Assembly (NCBI GenBank): GCA_027943335.1
Contig: BSBK01001115.1
Span: forward strand, 558,001 to 622,000
Origin: Chamaecyparis obtusa
Lineage: Eukaryota; Streptophyta; Pinopsida; Cupressales; Cupressaceae
DNA length: 64,000 nt
Direction of reading: 5' to 3'
Shown: one piece after another, positions 47,935 to 57,612 of the stretch
Numbering within the stretch: the stretch's first letter is position 1
How the letters are laid out: each line of letters starts with the position of its first letter
Made by a program: the position numbers and the translations under genes
Notes under the pieces: model-generated
Databases searched by the model: none
Seen by the model: the letters and a program-made list of their open reading frames with translations, nothing else
Told to the model about the DNA's origin: nothing

Positions 47935-48279
47935 TTGTGCATGAGATTCCTTTGTCTAGGGGGGTGGGGAGTGTTAGATGTCCTAGGTGGGGCACCCTTG
48001 TCCTTGAAAAAGTCACAATACACAATCATGGACCCAAAAAAGTGGAAGAAAGCAATTTTCTCCCTTGCTACAGTGTCAAGGGTCAAAGACAAAAAAATAT
48101 ATAAGAGCACAAAGAAGATGTTCAACATAAAATTTGAGAGGAATGATGATCAGTTTGATAGATTGCAGGAGCTTCTCAGGCTTCCAAGAGTTATCATTAG
48201 TGGATGTGAAGATCTTTCCTATCAAAAATCTTGGCTTTTCAATGCCCCATTCTTTTTATCACATCAAGTTGAGTCTTAG
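47935..48279 (+). other. Open frame, possible captured gene fragment
   Basis: 115 codons open with an internal MDPKKWKKAIFSLATVSR, then a Lys-rich segment and LQELLRLPRVIISG. The composition is coding-like and a short overlapping frame (48134-48325) may continue it. Further on, 48513-48690 is open again in plus (SILERAFAQDGYVEND, KYGSVYMALGSPSNKCDF). I do not recognise the protein. It could be remains of a gene carried in the 45090-49019 element. Confidence 0.3.
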
Positions 48280-49019
48280 GAAGCATGTCAGAGAGCAAAA
48301 AACACATCTTATAAATTGTACTTAATGTAGCCACATATAGAACTTGCACTTAAAATCATATTATGGTTAGAGAGTTGACGAATCACCCTACCCTTTTGTG
48401 ACTTACTGAGAGGTGAAAAAATTAAGGCAATTCCTCCCACCCCATAAATTGCTTGAATGAAACTATTTTAGTGTCTCTTCACAATTGAAGTGGAAATTAA
48501 CTAGATAACAAACTCACCTTTTGGTCAAAGCATACTTGAGAGGGCTTTTGCCCAAGATGGATATGTTGAAAATGATCCAGATGCAAAATATGGAAGTGTG
48601 TACATGGCACTTGGAAGTCCCTCAAATAAATGTGATTTCCTGAAGGCCACAATCATAGGTATGCAGACAGTAGATTTGTTGAAATGGACTTTGAATGTAC
48701 AAATATAAATCAAAGGTGAAAATCAATACCGAGTAACCTATGCGAGCAAGCTTCTTACCTGCGAAAGAATGGAAGCTTTGGTGCAGGGTGTGTACATCTT
48801 CTAAAGCGTATTCAGGAACGTGAACCATTTAAATAAATTAAAGAGGTATCATTTCATGGAATTCTTTGAGTGCAAGGATAGTAGAAAATTATTTGTTAAA
48901 AGGGCTTTTGAAACTTTCATTACAAGCCATACCCATTGCAAGTAGTTAACAGTTTCGAAACCCTCCAACAATAAGACTAAGGACCACAAAATAGAAACTA
49001 GAGCCAAACAAGGGTAATA

Positions 49020-50426
49020 AGAATAAAAAGAACCCAATAACGTCAGTCAGCTCCTGAAACAACCCATTTCATCATTACATGAAGGTTAACGATGATATCT
49101 CAACTCAACTGAGAAAAATCCCCTAAGTCCCGAGCTATGTAGACCTCTGTAAATCACAACATATACATGCAACATCCAAAAATAAAACTGAAAGAACAAG
49201 TGGGTATCAGATTGCTTTTAAATGGGCTATACCCATATTCAACTTACCAACTACGGAGTGTAGAATTCATAAATTGTCCAGCTAAAACATTTGCAATTTA
49301 ATTGATTAAACATCACATAGCGCTTAGATATTGATTCATATTTCAGTGCATTCATTCGTTTGCAATGCAAAATCAAAATTTACAAGATAAAATGAATGCA
49401 ATGCTAAACAAACGTACCCCGAATCAACCTAATGACGTTAGTCAGCTCCTGAAACAACCCGCAGTGATTTCCTCAGATCGTAGCAGAAGATCAGGGGGGT
49501 TTTCTTGAACAACCCTCGTATACCCAAAAATGCAAAAGTGGGAAGGCCAAAACCCCAAAAATGAATCCGAGAAGACCACAAACCCGACAAAAAATTAAAA
49601 TGGGGTTAATAATTGCCCAAAACCAGAATATAATTTTTAATTCCACCTATTGGGTGGGAAGATGGTGCCGCCCATTTTGGTGGTATAATTAGGTTTTGGT
49701 GGTATAACTAGATTTTTCATTTTAGCATTCCAGGATTCTACTCAAAACTCAAAAATGCATTGCCAATTCTAGTCATCTTCCGGCAAACAAACAGGGCCTA
49801 AAAGAAAAAGAAGTGGTGGTGTGGCGGATTCAGAGGTGAGTCCATAGGAGGTGGAAAATTCTAGATTATGTCCTCTTTTTTGTGCTTTGCTTAATTTATC
49901 TATTTTTATTTTAGACAAACGAGGCGTATTTCTAATATTAATATTATTAGTTTATAATATAATTGTTAATAACGTAGAATTATAATTATGTTATTAGTAG
50001 TATAATAATAGTTGATATCAATTTTTCACACTCCATAATTTAGTAGATCAAGCTTTTTTTGGAAAAATATGTGCATATTTACTTGCTATAAAATTATATA
50101 TTAGTATTATAATTAGTAATGATAAAATTATAATAAATTATACTTTTGTTTTTTGATCTCTATCTTATTTGTATCTATGGAGGTTGGTGGGTGGTCTTAT
50201 GTTCTTATGTTTCTTGGGTTCTCATTTACCTTTCTTGTGGTTGGGATTCATAGACTTTGGTCTATTATCACCTTTAATTTTATGGGTGACTCTTTGTAAT
50301 CTGACTTTCTTCATAATATAATAATTTTTTAGTGACTTCGGTCACTTGGATTGAAAAATAATAATAATAATAATGGCAAATTAAATTATTTAAAAAGTTG
50401 TAATATTAATTGCTATCATGATTCAA
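49020..50426. other. Right part of the Harbinger candidate and AT-rich spacer
   Basis: A 36-base direct repeat (AGTCAGCTCCTGAAACAACCC at its core) occurs at about 49035 and 49427. 49640-49740 has GGTGGTATAA-type repeats near the Harbinger right end (49797). After that, AT-rich sequence contains an (ATA)n run near 50360. No gene. Confidence 0.5.
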
Positions 50427-50802
50427 CTATGTAATTTTTGAGTCAAACTCATTGACCCATGTTTTATGAGTAGTGGTTCACAAGAACATATCTCTCATGA
50501 GAATGAATGGAACGCTTAGCACTTGTTGCATCTAGGTGATGATGACGGGCCTTCTCAGGAGGTCACTCATCCCAGTATTGCTCCCTCATGTCACCTATCC
50601 CAATATTGCTCCAACTCAAGCAATGATGGAGCAATATTGGGATGGGTGACCACTCGGGAAGGCCCGATGCTTTGCCCCTATGAGCATCACCTAGACGCAA
50701 CAAGTGATAAGTGTTCCATTCATTTTCATGGGAGATGGGTTCTTGTGAACCACTACTCATGAAACATGGGTCAATGAGTTTGACTCAAAAACTACATAAT
50801 TT
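50427..50802. mobile_element. Foldback element with 5S rRNA-derived arms
   Basis: 376 bp with arms of about 170 bp: AAACTCATTGACCCATG at the left is inverted at the right. Each arm ends in sequence resembling the 3' half of plant 5S rRNA. On plus, 50630-50678 reads GAGCAATATTGGGATGGGTG and then ACC.CTCGGGAAGGCCCGATG, covering the pol III internal box C. The left arm has the same on minus (about 50543-50583), with an extra partial copy at 50588-50612. 5S sequence in a dispersed repeat is known from Cassandra TRIM retrotransposons and SINE3 elements. The head-to-head arrangement here suggests an inverted duplication of such an element. It is not a functional 5S gene: boxes A and IE are missing. 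Confidence 0.75.
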
Positions 50803-50981
50803 AGTCTTCACAATTTGACTTGATGTGGAAAATATTTTCTACTTATCTATTTAAAAAGTTCTTAATAATATATATTATGATTATATTATAATTATATATA
50901 GTTGATAATTATATATCATATATCTTAATAATTATAATGTATTAATCATAAAAAAAATGGTATTCTTTTTAACATAAATGG

Positions 50982-50983
<2 letters not shown>

Positions 50984-51060
<77 letters not shown>

Positions 51061-51287
51061 TAGACCTCTACATATATATCTCTTTTACCTTGCATCTCTC
51101 TCTCTAACACAAGTGTGTGTGTACACACACACATGCATGCACACACACACACACACACACATTAGACCTCTACATATATATCTCTTTTACCTTGCATCTC
51201 TCTCTCTAACACAAGTGTGTGTACACACAAACATGCATGCACACACACACACACTAGACATCTAAATCTATATCTCTTTATTTTTGC

Positions 51288-51322
<35 letters not shown>

Positions 51323-51325
51323 GTA
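50984..51325. repeat. (CT)n/(CA)n microsatellite with an embedded repeat of about 100 bp
   Basis: (CT)18 or so, then (CA)17 or so, followed by two close copies and one diverged copy of a unit holding ATTAGACCTCTACATATATA, CTCTCTCTAACACAAGTGTG and more CA units. A final (CT)n run ends near 51319. Confidence 0.93.
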
Positions 51326-51665
51326 ACACCTATATAACCTTGACATAATCTAGTAAGAATTACGGTCCTAAGTTATAGCCATAATGACGCTATTAGGTGT
51401 ATACAAAAAAATAGTGGTTAAAGAATACCTAAACTAGTTAAGCACTCAGACAACTAAAATTGTTATAACCTTTAAGATTAGAAAAAAGAAAGCAATAATA
51501 AAGAGGAGGAAAACCATAAACACCCAAAGAGCCTCCTTGATATGTAGTTTTGTCCAATGGATTGGATGTGTGCTCAAGATGATTCAATAGATAAGTGAAG
51601 ATTTTTATATTATGATGATAATATGCTATGGATTTTAGAGGCAAATGGGCATAATAACAATGCAT
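51326..51665. other. Spacer before the gypsy fragment
   Basis: No motif is recognised. The gypsy reading frame begins abruptly at 51666 with LIPGASLPNKAPYQ, so the junction is near there. Confidence 0.4.
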
Positions 51666-54310
51666 AATTTATCCCTGGAGCTAGTTTACCGAATAAGGCA
51701 CCATATCAGTTGACACCTATCGAGAATTGGGAATTGAACTGACAGATTCAAGAATTGTTATAGAAAGGTTTGATCTGAGAAATTTTGAGTCCTTGTGCAG
51801 TACTAGTTGTATTGGCACCTAAGAAGAATGGAGAATGACGAATACAACAAAGTATTTTACCAAAATTGATTTGAAAAGTGGATATCACCATATCAAAATC
51901 AGAGAAGATGATGAGTGGAAGACTTCTTTTAAGACAAGATAAGGTTTGTATGAGTGGTTGGTTATGCCTTTTGGTTTAACTAATGCATCGAGTACTTTTA
52001 TGAGATCGATGAATGAAATTTTGAAGAAATTCTTAGGTAAATTTGTGATTGTATACCTAGATGATATTATAATATTTAGTAAGACCAGAGAAGAACATTT
52101 GTTGCATGTTAAACAAGTATTATAGAGGTTGAAAGAAGAAAAGTTGTTGATAAATCTAAAAAAGTGTTCTTTCATGAAAGAGGAGATTGTATATTTGGGA
52201 TTTGTGATTTAAGCTGATGGTCTGCAAATGGATCCTAAAAAGGTTAAAGCTATTTTGAATTGGCCTACACCTAAGAATGCTAGTAAGGTGAGATCATTTC
52301 ATGGTTTGGCAAGTTTTTACCGAAATTTCATTAGGAATTTCAGTTCAATTTGTAATGTTATGACTGAGACTATGATAGGAGATAAAAGACAATTCAAGTG
52401 GACACATGGAGCTGATAAAAGTTTTGAAACCCTGAAGCAAAAGGTTACTGAATTGCATGCCTGTGTTGGCATTTCCTAATTTTAATAAGGTATTTCAAGT
52501 GGAATGTGATGCAATAGGTAGTGCAATAGGAGGTGTGTTGAGTGAAGAAGGTAAACCTGTTGCTTTCTTTAGTGAAAATTTGAATGATGCAAAAAGGAAA
52601 TATTATGTGTATGATCAAGAATTCTATGCTATTGTTCAAGCCCTGAAAAAATAGAGATATTATTTGATACTGAATGAATTTGTGTTGTATACCGATCATA
52701 AAGCTTTACAATATTTGGGTAGTCAGAATAAGTTAAATCAAAGACATATGAAATGGGTTGAATATTTGCAAAGTTATACATTTGTGATAAAACATAAGAG
52801 TGGAGTCACTAATCGAGTTGCTGATGCATTAAGTAGAAGAAGATCTTTGATGACAGAGATGAAAATTTAAATTCTTGGTTTTGATGACATGAAAAGTTTG
52901 TATGAAACTGATCCTAATTTTTCTGAGTTGTGGATAAAGTGTAGAGAACGTATTCAAGATGAACTGAGTACTAAATGGGAAGACTATTTCATTCAAGAAG
53001 GTATGTTATTTAAAGGTATTCAGTTGTGTATACCGAGAGGATCAATGAGAATTAATTTGATAAAGGAAAAACATAGTAGTGGTTTAACTGGACACTTTGG
53101 TGTTGACAAGACATTGAATTTTCTTAAGGAGAAATACTTTTCACCACAATTGTATAAGGATATTTAGAAATTTGTGAAAAGTTGTGGAATTTGTCAAGTT
53201 GCAAAAGGAGTAAGTCAGAATACTGGATTGTATACATCGATTTTTTATCCTAAGAAACCTTGGATTGATATCAGTATGGATTTTGTTCTTGGCTTACTAA
53301 AGACAGTGAGAGGTAATGATTCTATATTTGTTGTCGTGGATAGATTTTCTAAAATGGCACATTTTATACCTTGTAGAAAGACATAAAATGTAGTACATAT
53401 AGCAGATCTTTTCTTTAAGGAAATTTTTAGATTGCATGGATTACTGAGGAGTATCATCTCTGACCGGGACAGTAAATTTGTTGGATACATTTGGAAGACC
53501 CTTTGGAGAAAGTTTGGCATCGAGTTGAAATATAGTTCTACATTTCACCCACAGACTGATGGACAGAAAAAAGTTGTGAATTGAAGCTTGGGTAATCTTC
53601 TAAGATGCTTAGTTGGGGACACACCGAGTAATTGGGATTCTTTGTTAGCACAAGAAGAGTTTGTATACAATAATTTAGTGAATAAGAGTACTGGAAAAAC
53701 ACTTTTTTAGATTGTAAATGACATACAACTGACAGGTATATCAGATTTTAGGGATATTATTAATGAAGGAAAGAGAAGTGTTGAAGGAGTAAAGTTTTCT
53801 GAGTACATGAAGACATTACATGAAGATGTGAAATACAAGTTGGAGAAAAGTAATTAGAAATACAAAAATAGAGTTGATAGATCTAGAAGACATAAGACTT
53901 TTACAGTCGGTGATGAAGTAATGGTTTATTTGAAGAAAGGCATATTTCCTATTGGAACATATGGGAAGCTGAAAATGAAGAAGTTTTGTCTTTGCAAGAT
54001 TTTGAGAAAATTTGACAGTGGAAATGTTTATGAGATTGAGTTACCTGATGACATGGATATATCACCTATATTCAACATTGCTGATTTGTATGAGTACCAT
54101 GAATCAGATGAAGAAATGACCATACCGAATGATTATCCTAAGAAACAGATAGATGAAGTTGAGCAGATTTTCGAGCAAAGAGTTGGTAGAAGTACAAGAT
54201 GAAAACAATATATAGAATATCTGGTAAAGTGGAAGAATAGACCGATTGAAGATAGTTCATGGATTTCACAATCTGAGCTGGATTTAGCTCAGATTGTACC
54301 TACTACATGA
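51666..54310 (+). pseudogene. pol: Ty3/gypsy pol of a chromodomain element (RT, RNase H, integrase)
   Basis: Plus-strand fragments in gypsy order. [49 protein letters not shown] and [11 protein letters not shown] (catalytic Asp pair). Roughly 85 bases are missing between NGE*RI and YFTKID. RNase [22 protein letters not shown] and YTDHKALQYL. Integrase: GHFGVDKTL and CGICQVAKG (HHCC), [21 protein letters not shown] and HPQTDGQ. The usual Glu after GQ is Lys (GQKKVV), so the catalytic triad is lost. C-terminal chromodomain at about 54186-54290: RSTR, QYIEYLVKWKNRPIED and SSWI. Many TAG/TAA stops and a frameshift near 52470. Gag, protease and the 5' LTR are absent. INT after RT defines Ty3/gypsy, and the chromodomain makes it a chromovirus. 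Confidence 0.9.
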
Positions 54311-54329
54311 TTTAGAGAATCATTTCAAA

Positions 54330-54965
54330 TAACCCCAGGTGTCTGATGCAGGAGCATCTTAGGTCCTTGGCAATCCCATGTCACCAAAAACATGTTTGAG
54401 TTTTCTTGTGTTGCTCAATTTCTACTTTGACCAAGTTGGCTCGGTAGTTCCTCAGTTTCCTTTGTTAATCAAGTTGGTCACTTATCTCTCTAGTGCTCGT
54501 TTAATTCCCTGGTGCTCAGTGATGCTTGTCTGGTGCTCGGCTATCCTTTCTTATCAAGTTGTTTATTTTAGGTTCCTATTGAGGCCGACTTGTGCAATTA
54601 ATTATGGTTGCGAATTTAATGTTGGAATCTATCATTGGGAACCATGTGGACCTAGATCTGGTTGTTCCTTTTGTTGATGGTGAATCTGAAGGCCGACTTG
54701 TTCGGTAGCCTCTTTTATATATTATAATCTTTGGTTGTAGTTTTAAGGAGTCATTTTTAGGGATAGGAGATAGAAGTTAGAAGATTAAAGATAGTTTCAG
54801 ATCCTCACATGTTGGAGGAATCCTGTACTTGAATTGTAATATCTGGCCCAAACTGGGAAGGCCTTATAGCCCGACATGTATGAATAAATTTGAAGAAATA
54901 ATAAGAAGTTGATTTGCATTCTCTCTCTCACTTGTGTGTTTGTGGCTTCCATGTGGGATCTCTAC
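54330..54965 (+). repeat. Probable 3' LTR of the gypsy element
   Basis: It follows the pol end directly, is non-coding, and contains a TATA-like TTTTATATATTATAATC near 54710 and an AATAAA near 54885. That is the layout of an LTR with promoter then poly(A) signal. No second copy is present to fix its limits. The right border is somewhere before the copia gag frame at about 55015. Confidence 0.4.
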
Positions 54966-55014
54966 AAGGTGGATCTAGTTAGGGTGTGCCTTTGGCCCCT
55001 CTCCTCATTCTCCC

Positions 55015-56349
55015 TTGCATCACGAATAGATGAAGTTATGTTGATGGTTGTTGATGATTTAAACTTTGAGGAAAATGATGATGTGGAAGATGTTGAAGTG
55101 GACCTTGAACTTGAATTAATTGTAGCGTTAGCTGAGATTAAGAAGATGAAAAATAAGAATCAAAGTGTTGTGGATCTTCTACAAGTTGAAAGTGTAGAAA
55201 AGCTAAAAATTGCAACGTCTCTTAAAGAGGCTGAAACGCAACTAGTTAATTCTAAAGTCTTGAATGAGGAGGCTAATAAAATATGTGAGAATCTTGAAAA
55301 TCAGATTCAACTAAAAGAGGAAAACATTACCAAGCTAGAAGCTAAAATTGTTACTCTCAGAAACATTGGTAAATCTTCTATGCTTTCAAGTGAAAAAGTA
55401 TCTTTTAAAAATGGCAGCGCAACCTTGGATGATGTTCTTAGCTCTCAAAGACCTACCAAAGACAAGAGATGAGTTGGCATGCAACTTGAACAAAACTCTT
55501 CACCACAAGGAAGTGGTCAGTCCATGTTAAACAAGGTGAACAAACCCTTTTTCTATGGTTATTATTTTTCATGCAATTACTTTGGACATAGAGCTGTGGA
55601 TTGTAGAGTTTCTCCCATAAATAATTATTTTCAATTTGAAAGAAATGCCTTTAGGAAGTATAATTTAAGTTGTTACATCTGTAACAAGTTTGGCCATACT
55701 TCAAGATTTTGTAACAGCTATAGTGCAGATTTGTCTTACAATGTTGAACCAAAAGGAAAGACAAAGGTGACTAAAGTTTGGAGAAGAAAAGTTTAAGAAT
55801 ACCTCTAAAATATCTTCTTGCGATAAGTGAGAAGGACATATGGTATGTTGATAGTGGTTGCTCAAGACATATGACAAGTGACTTGAGTAAGTTTCACACT
55901 CTCCAGAAAATTAAAGGTGGAAAAGTCAGATTCGGCGGTAGTTCTTCTGCCAAGGTTGCTGGCATAGGTAGTCTCTTGATAAATAATTATGAAATCATTA
56001 TTGAGAATGTTCTTTATGTTGAAGGTTTGAAACACAATCTCTTAAGTGTAAGTCAACTATGTGCTTAAGGATATGATCTTAGCTTCAACTCAAATTTGTG
56101 TATCATAAAAAAAGGAAAATGATGTCATAGCTAAGGCAACTAGAGCAGCAGACAATCTTTATATTCTTGATGACTCTAATGATGAAACTTGTTGTTTGAG
56201 CAAGGTGGAGGATGCTTGGATTTGGCACAAGCATTTTGGGCATATAAATTTTGATAATCTCATCAAGATCAGTAAAAAGAAAGCAATTAGAGACATGCCA
56301 AAGATAGAGAAACTAGCTGATGTTGTTTGCAAGAATTGTCAAGAGTGAA
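55015..56349 (+). pseudogene. copia gag C-terminus, protease and integrase start (truncated)
   Basis: Gag C-terminal region: an acidic and coiled-coil-like stretch (KLKIATSLKEAETQL, then ENLENQIQLKEENITKLEAK), then two zinc knuckles. The second is intact, CYICNKFGHTSRFC. The first has lost its first Cys (FYGYYFSCNYFGHRAVDC). Protease: DIWYVDSGCSRHMTSD and GLKHNLLSVSQLC. Integrase finger: AWIWHKHFGHINFDNL and CKNCQ. There are at least three frame breaks or stops (near 55470, 55795 and 56066). It ends where the CACTA terminus starts at 56352. It is a different lineage from the 8087-13469 element, which has a single knuckle. Confidence 0.85.
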
Positions 56350-56351
56350 AA

Positions 56352-57033
56352 CACTAGTACAAAAACAACAATATATGACCAAATAAACTACCAAAAATTG
56401 TAGATAAATGACCAAATTTGGTCACGTGACCACTGGTAGTTTATTGCCGGTCATTTATCTCATGACCAAATTTATGACTAAACTATTTTAGTCATTTATT
56501 TGGTCATTGATTTGGTCATATATTTTGTCATTTATTTGGTCTTTTATTTGGTCATTTGGTAGTTTATTTGGTCATTAATTTAGTCATTAATTTGGTCATT
56601 AATTTGGTCATTGATTTGGTCATTAATTTAGTCATTGATTTGGTTATTGATTTGGTCATTAATTTAGTCATTAATTTAGTTATTTAGTCATATATTTGGT
56701 CGTATATTTGGTCATATATTTGGTTGTATATTTGGTTAATTTAGTCATTAATTTAGTAGTTTATTTAGTCATTTATTTGGTCGTATATTTGGTTAATCTA
56801 GCCATTTATTTAATCATATATTTGGTCGTATATTTGGTTAATCTAGTCATTTATTTAGTCATTTATTTAGTCATTTATTTAGTCATATATTTAATGATAT
56901 ATTTGGTTGTATATTTGGTTGTATATTTGGTCATATATTTAGTCATTAATTTAGTCATATATTTAGTCATTTATTTAGTCATTTATTGAGTCTTATATTT
57001 AGTCATATATTTAGTCATTAATTTAGTCATACA
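56352..57033 (-). mobile_element. CACTA (En/Spm) terminus with subterminal repeats
   Basis: It begins CACTAGTACAAAAA, the canonical CACTA-type terminal inverted repeat. A palindrome follows (GACCAAATAAACTACC at 56377, inverted near 56433), then about 600 bp of 10-22 bp subterminal repeats built on TTTGGTCAT and ATTTAGTCAT. In CACTA elements such repeats bind the TNPA-type protein. The repeats continue at 61791-61835 beyond a large insertion. The other end and the main transposase lie outside the window. The minus orientation is inferred from the gene segment at 62103-62396. The long plus frame of VIYLV repeats is an artefact. Confidence 0.8.
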
Positions 57034-57038
57034 TTTAG
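57034..57038. repeat. Target-site duplication TTTAG, left copy
   Basis: TTTAG precedes TGTTATCA and is repeated at 61786-61790 after TTGACAACA. Confidence 0.75.
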
Positions 57039-57560
57039 TGTTATCATTTTTTAGTTCACACTAAATTGATAAATGGATAAGTGTTTTCTATTTAAGTTTG
57101 CATTTTAGAGTTGCTGTTTTAAAATTGCAGAACGGTAAAGAAAACATAAACAAAAGTACATGCTTAATATTACAATTGAAAACATCAAAGCATCACATTG
57201 AGTTACACTTATATGCTCATTACTTTTCAATTTTTGAACAAATTCAGATTTTTGAGCTTAAATAGAAAGAAGTGAAAGACATGCTTGCATTCAGACATGA
57301 AAGTAAAACTTTAATTTAACCACACAAGCAGTGGTTGCTCCCAAAACATAAACAAAAATTACTTTTCAAAGACAGATGATAAATTAAATTCATAAGAAGC
57401 CACACATCCCGTGGTAGTAGGTTGATGCAAGCATGCATTTTAGTTTCATGAATTGAATGCAGAAATCAAATGCAGAAACTAGAATCATAATCTACATTTC
57501 TATAAATGTAAAAAGCAGAAAAGAGACAGGTTAGGCCCCCCATTGCTTGGTGGTTTGTGA

Positions 57561-57612
57561 AGAGTTGAGCACTACCGCATCTTTGGTCCTGTGTTTCGAG
57601 GTGTTCTAGGAC
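57561..57612 (-). other. Possible terminal exon
   Basis: On the minus strand, TTTCTTTTGCAG (a strong acceptor) is followed by a short frame ending CPRTPRNTGPKMR and a stop at about 57570. No upstream partner exon could be matched with certainty. Confidence 0.25.

Larger units (their letters stand above)
45090..49019. mobile_element. Candidate non-autonomous DNA transposon with 45-bp inverted ends
   Basis: The left end TATTACCCTCGTTTGG and about 30 further bases (45090-45134) match the inverted right end (48975-49019) at all but four of 45 positions. CCCT-GTTTGG ends again resemble PIF or hAT elements. No transposase is found inside. The interior holds a duplicated ORF segment, a small foldback MITE, a SINE-like cluster and host-like open frames. 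The target duplication is not clear. Confidence 0.6.
37472..49797 (-). mobile_element. Candidate giant PIF/Harbinger transposon with nested insertions
   Basis: The left end GCCCCGTTTGTTTGC (37472) is the inverted match, with one mismatch, of the right end (49783-49797). Both are flanked by CTAA (37468-37471 and 49798-49801). TAA duplications and GGGCC-GTTTG ends are typical of PIF/Harbinger. All three recognisable genes inside (transposase, Myb/SANT-like ORF1, GRF zinc finger) read on the minus strand, as in one element. At 12.3 kb it is much larger than usual; a nested 3.9-kb element at 45090-49019 and other repeats explain part of this. The alternative is a smaller Harbinger element whose true ends I missed. 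Confidence 0.5.

Noticed and set aside
50630..50680. 5S rRNA gene
   Set aside because: Only the 3' part with box C is recognisable, it is diverged, and it is in inverted duplicate. The 5' half and tandem spacer arrangement are missing.
50978..51265. 95-codon Ser-Leu / Thr-His repeat frame
   Set aside because: It is translated (CT)n and (CA)n microsatellite.
56696..56989. 97-codon frame of VIYL/VVYL repeats resembling a membrane protein
   Set aside because: It is a translation of the CACTA subterminal AT-rich minisatellite, with no start context or flanking exons.
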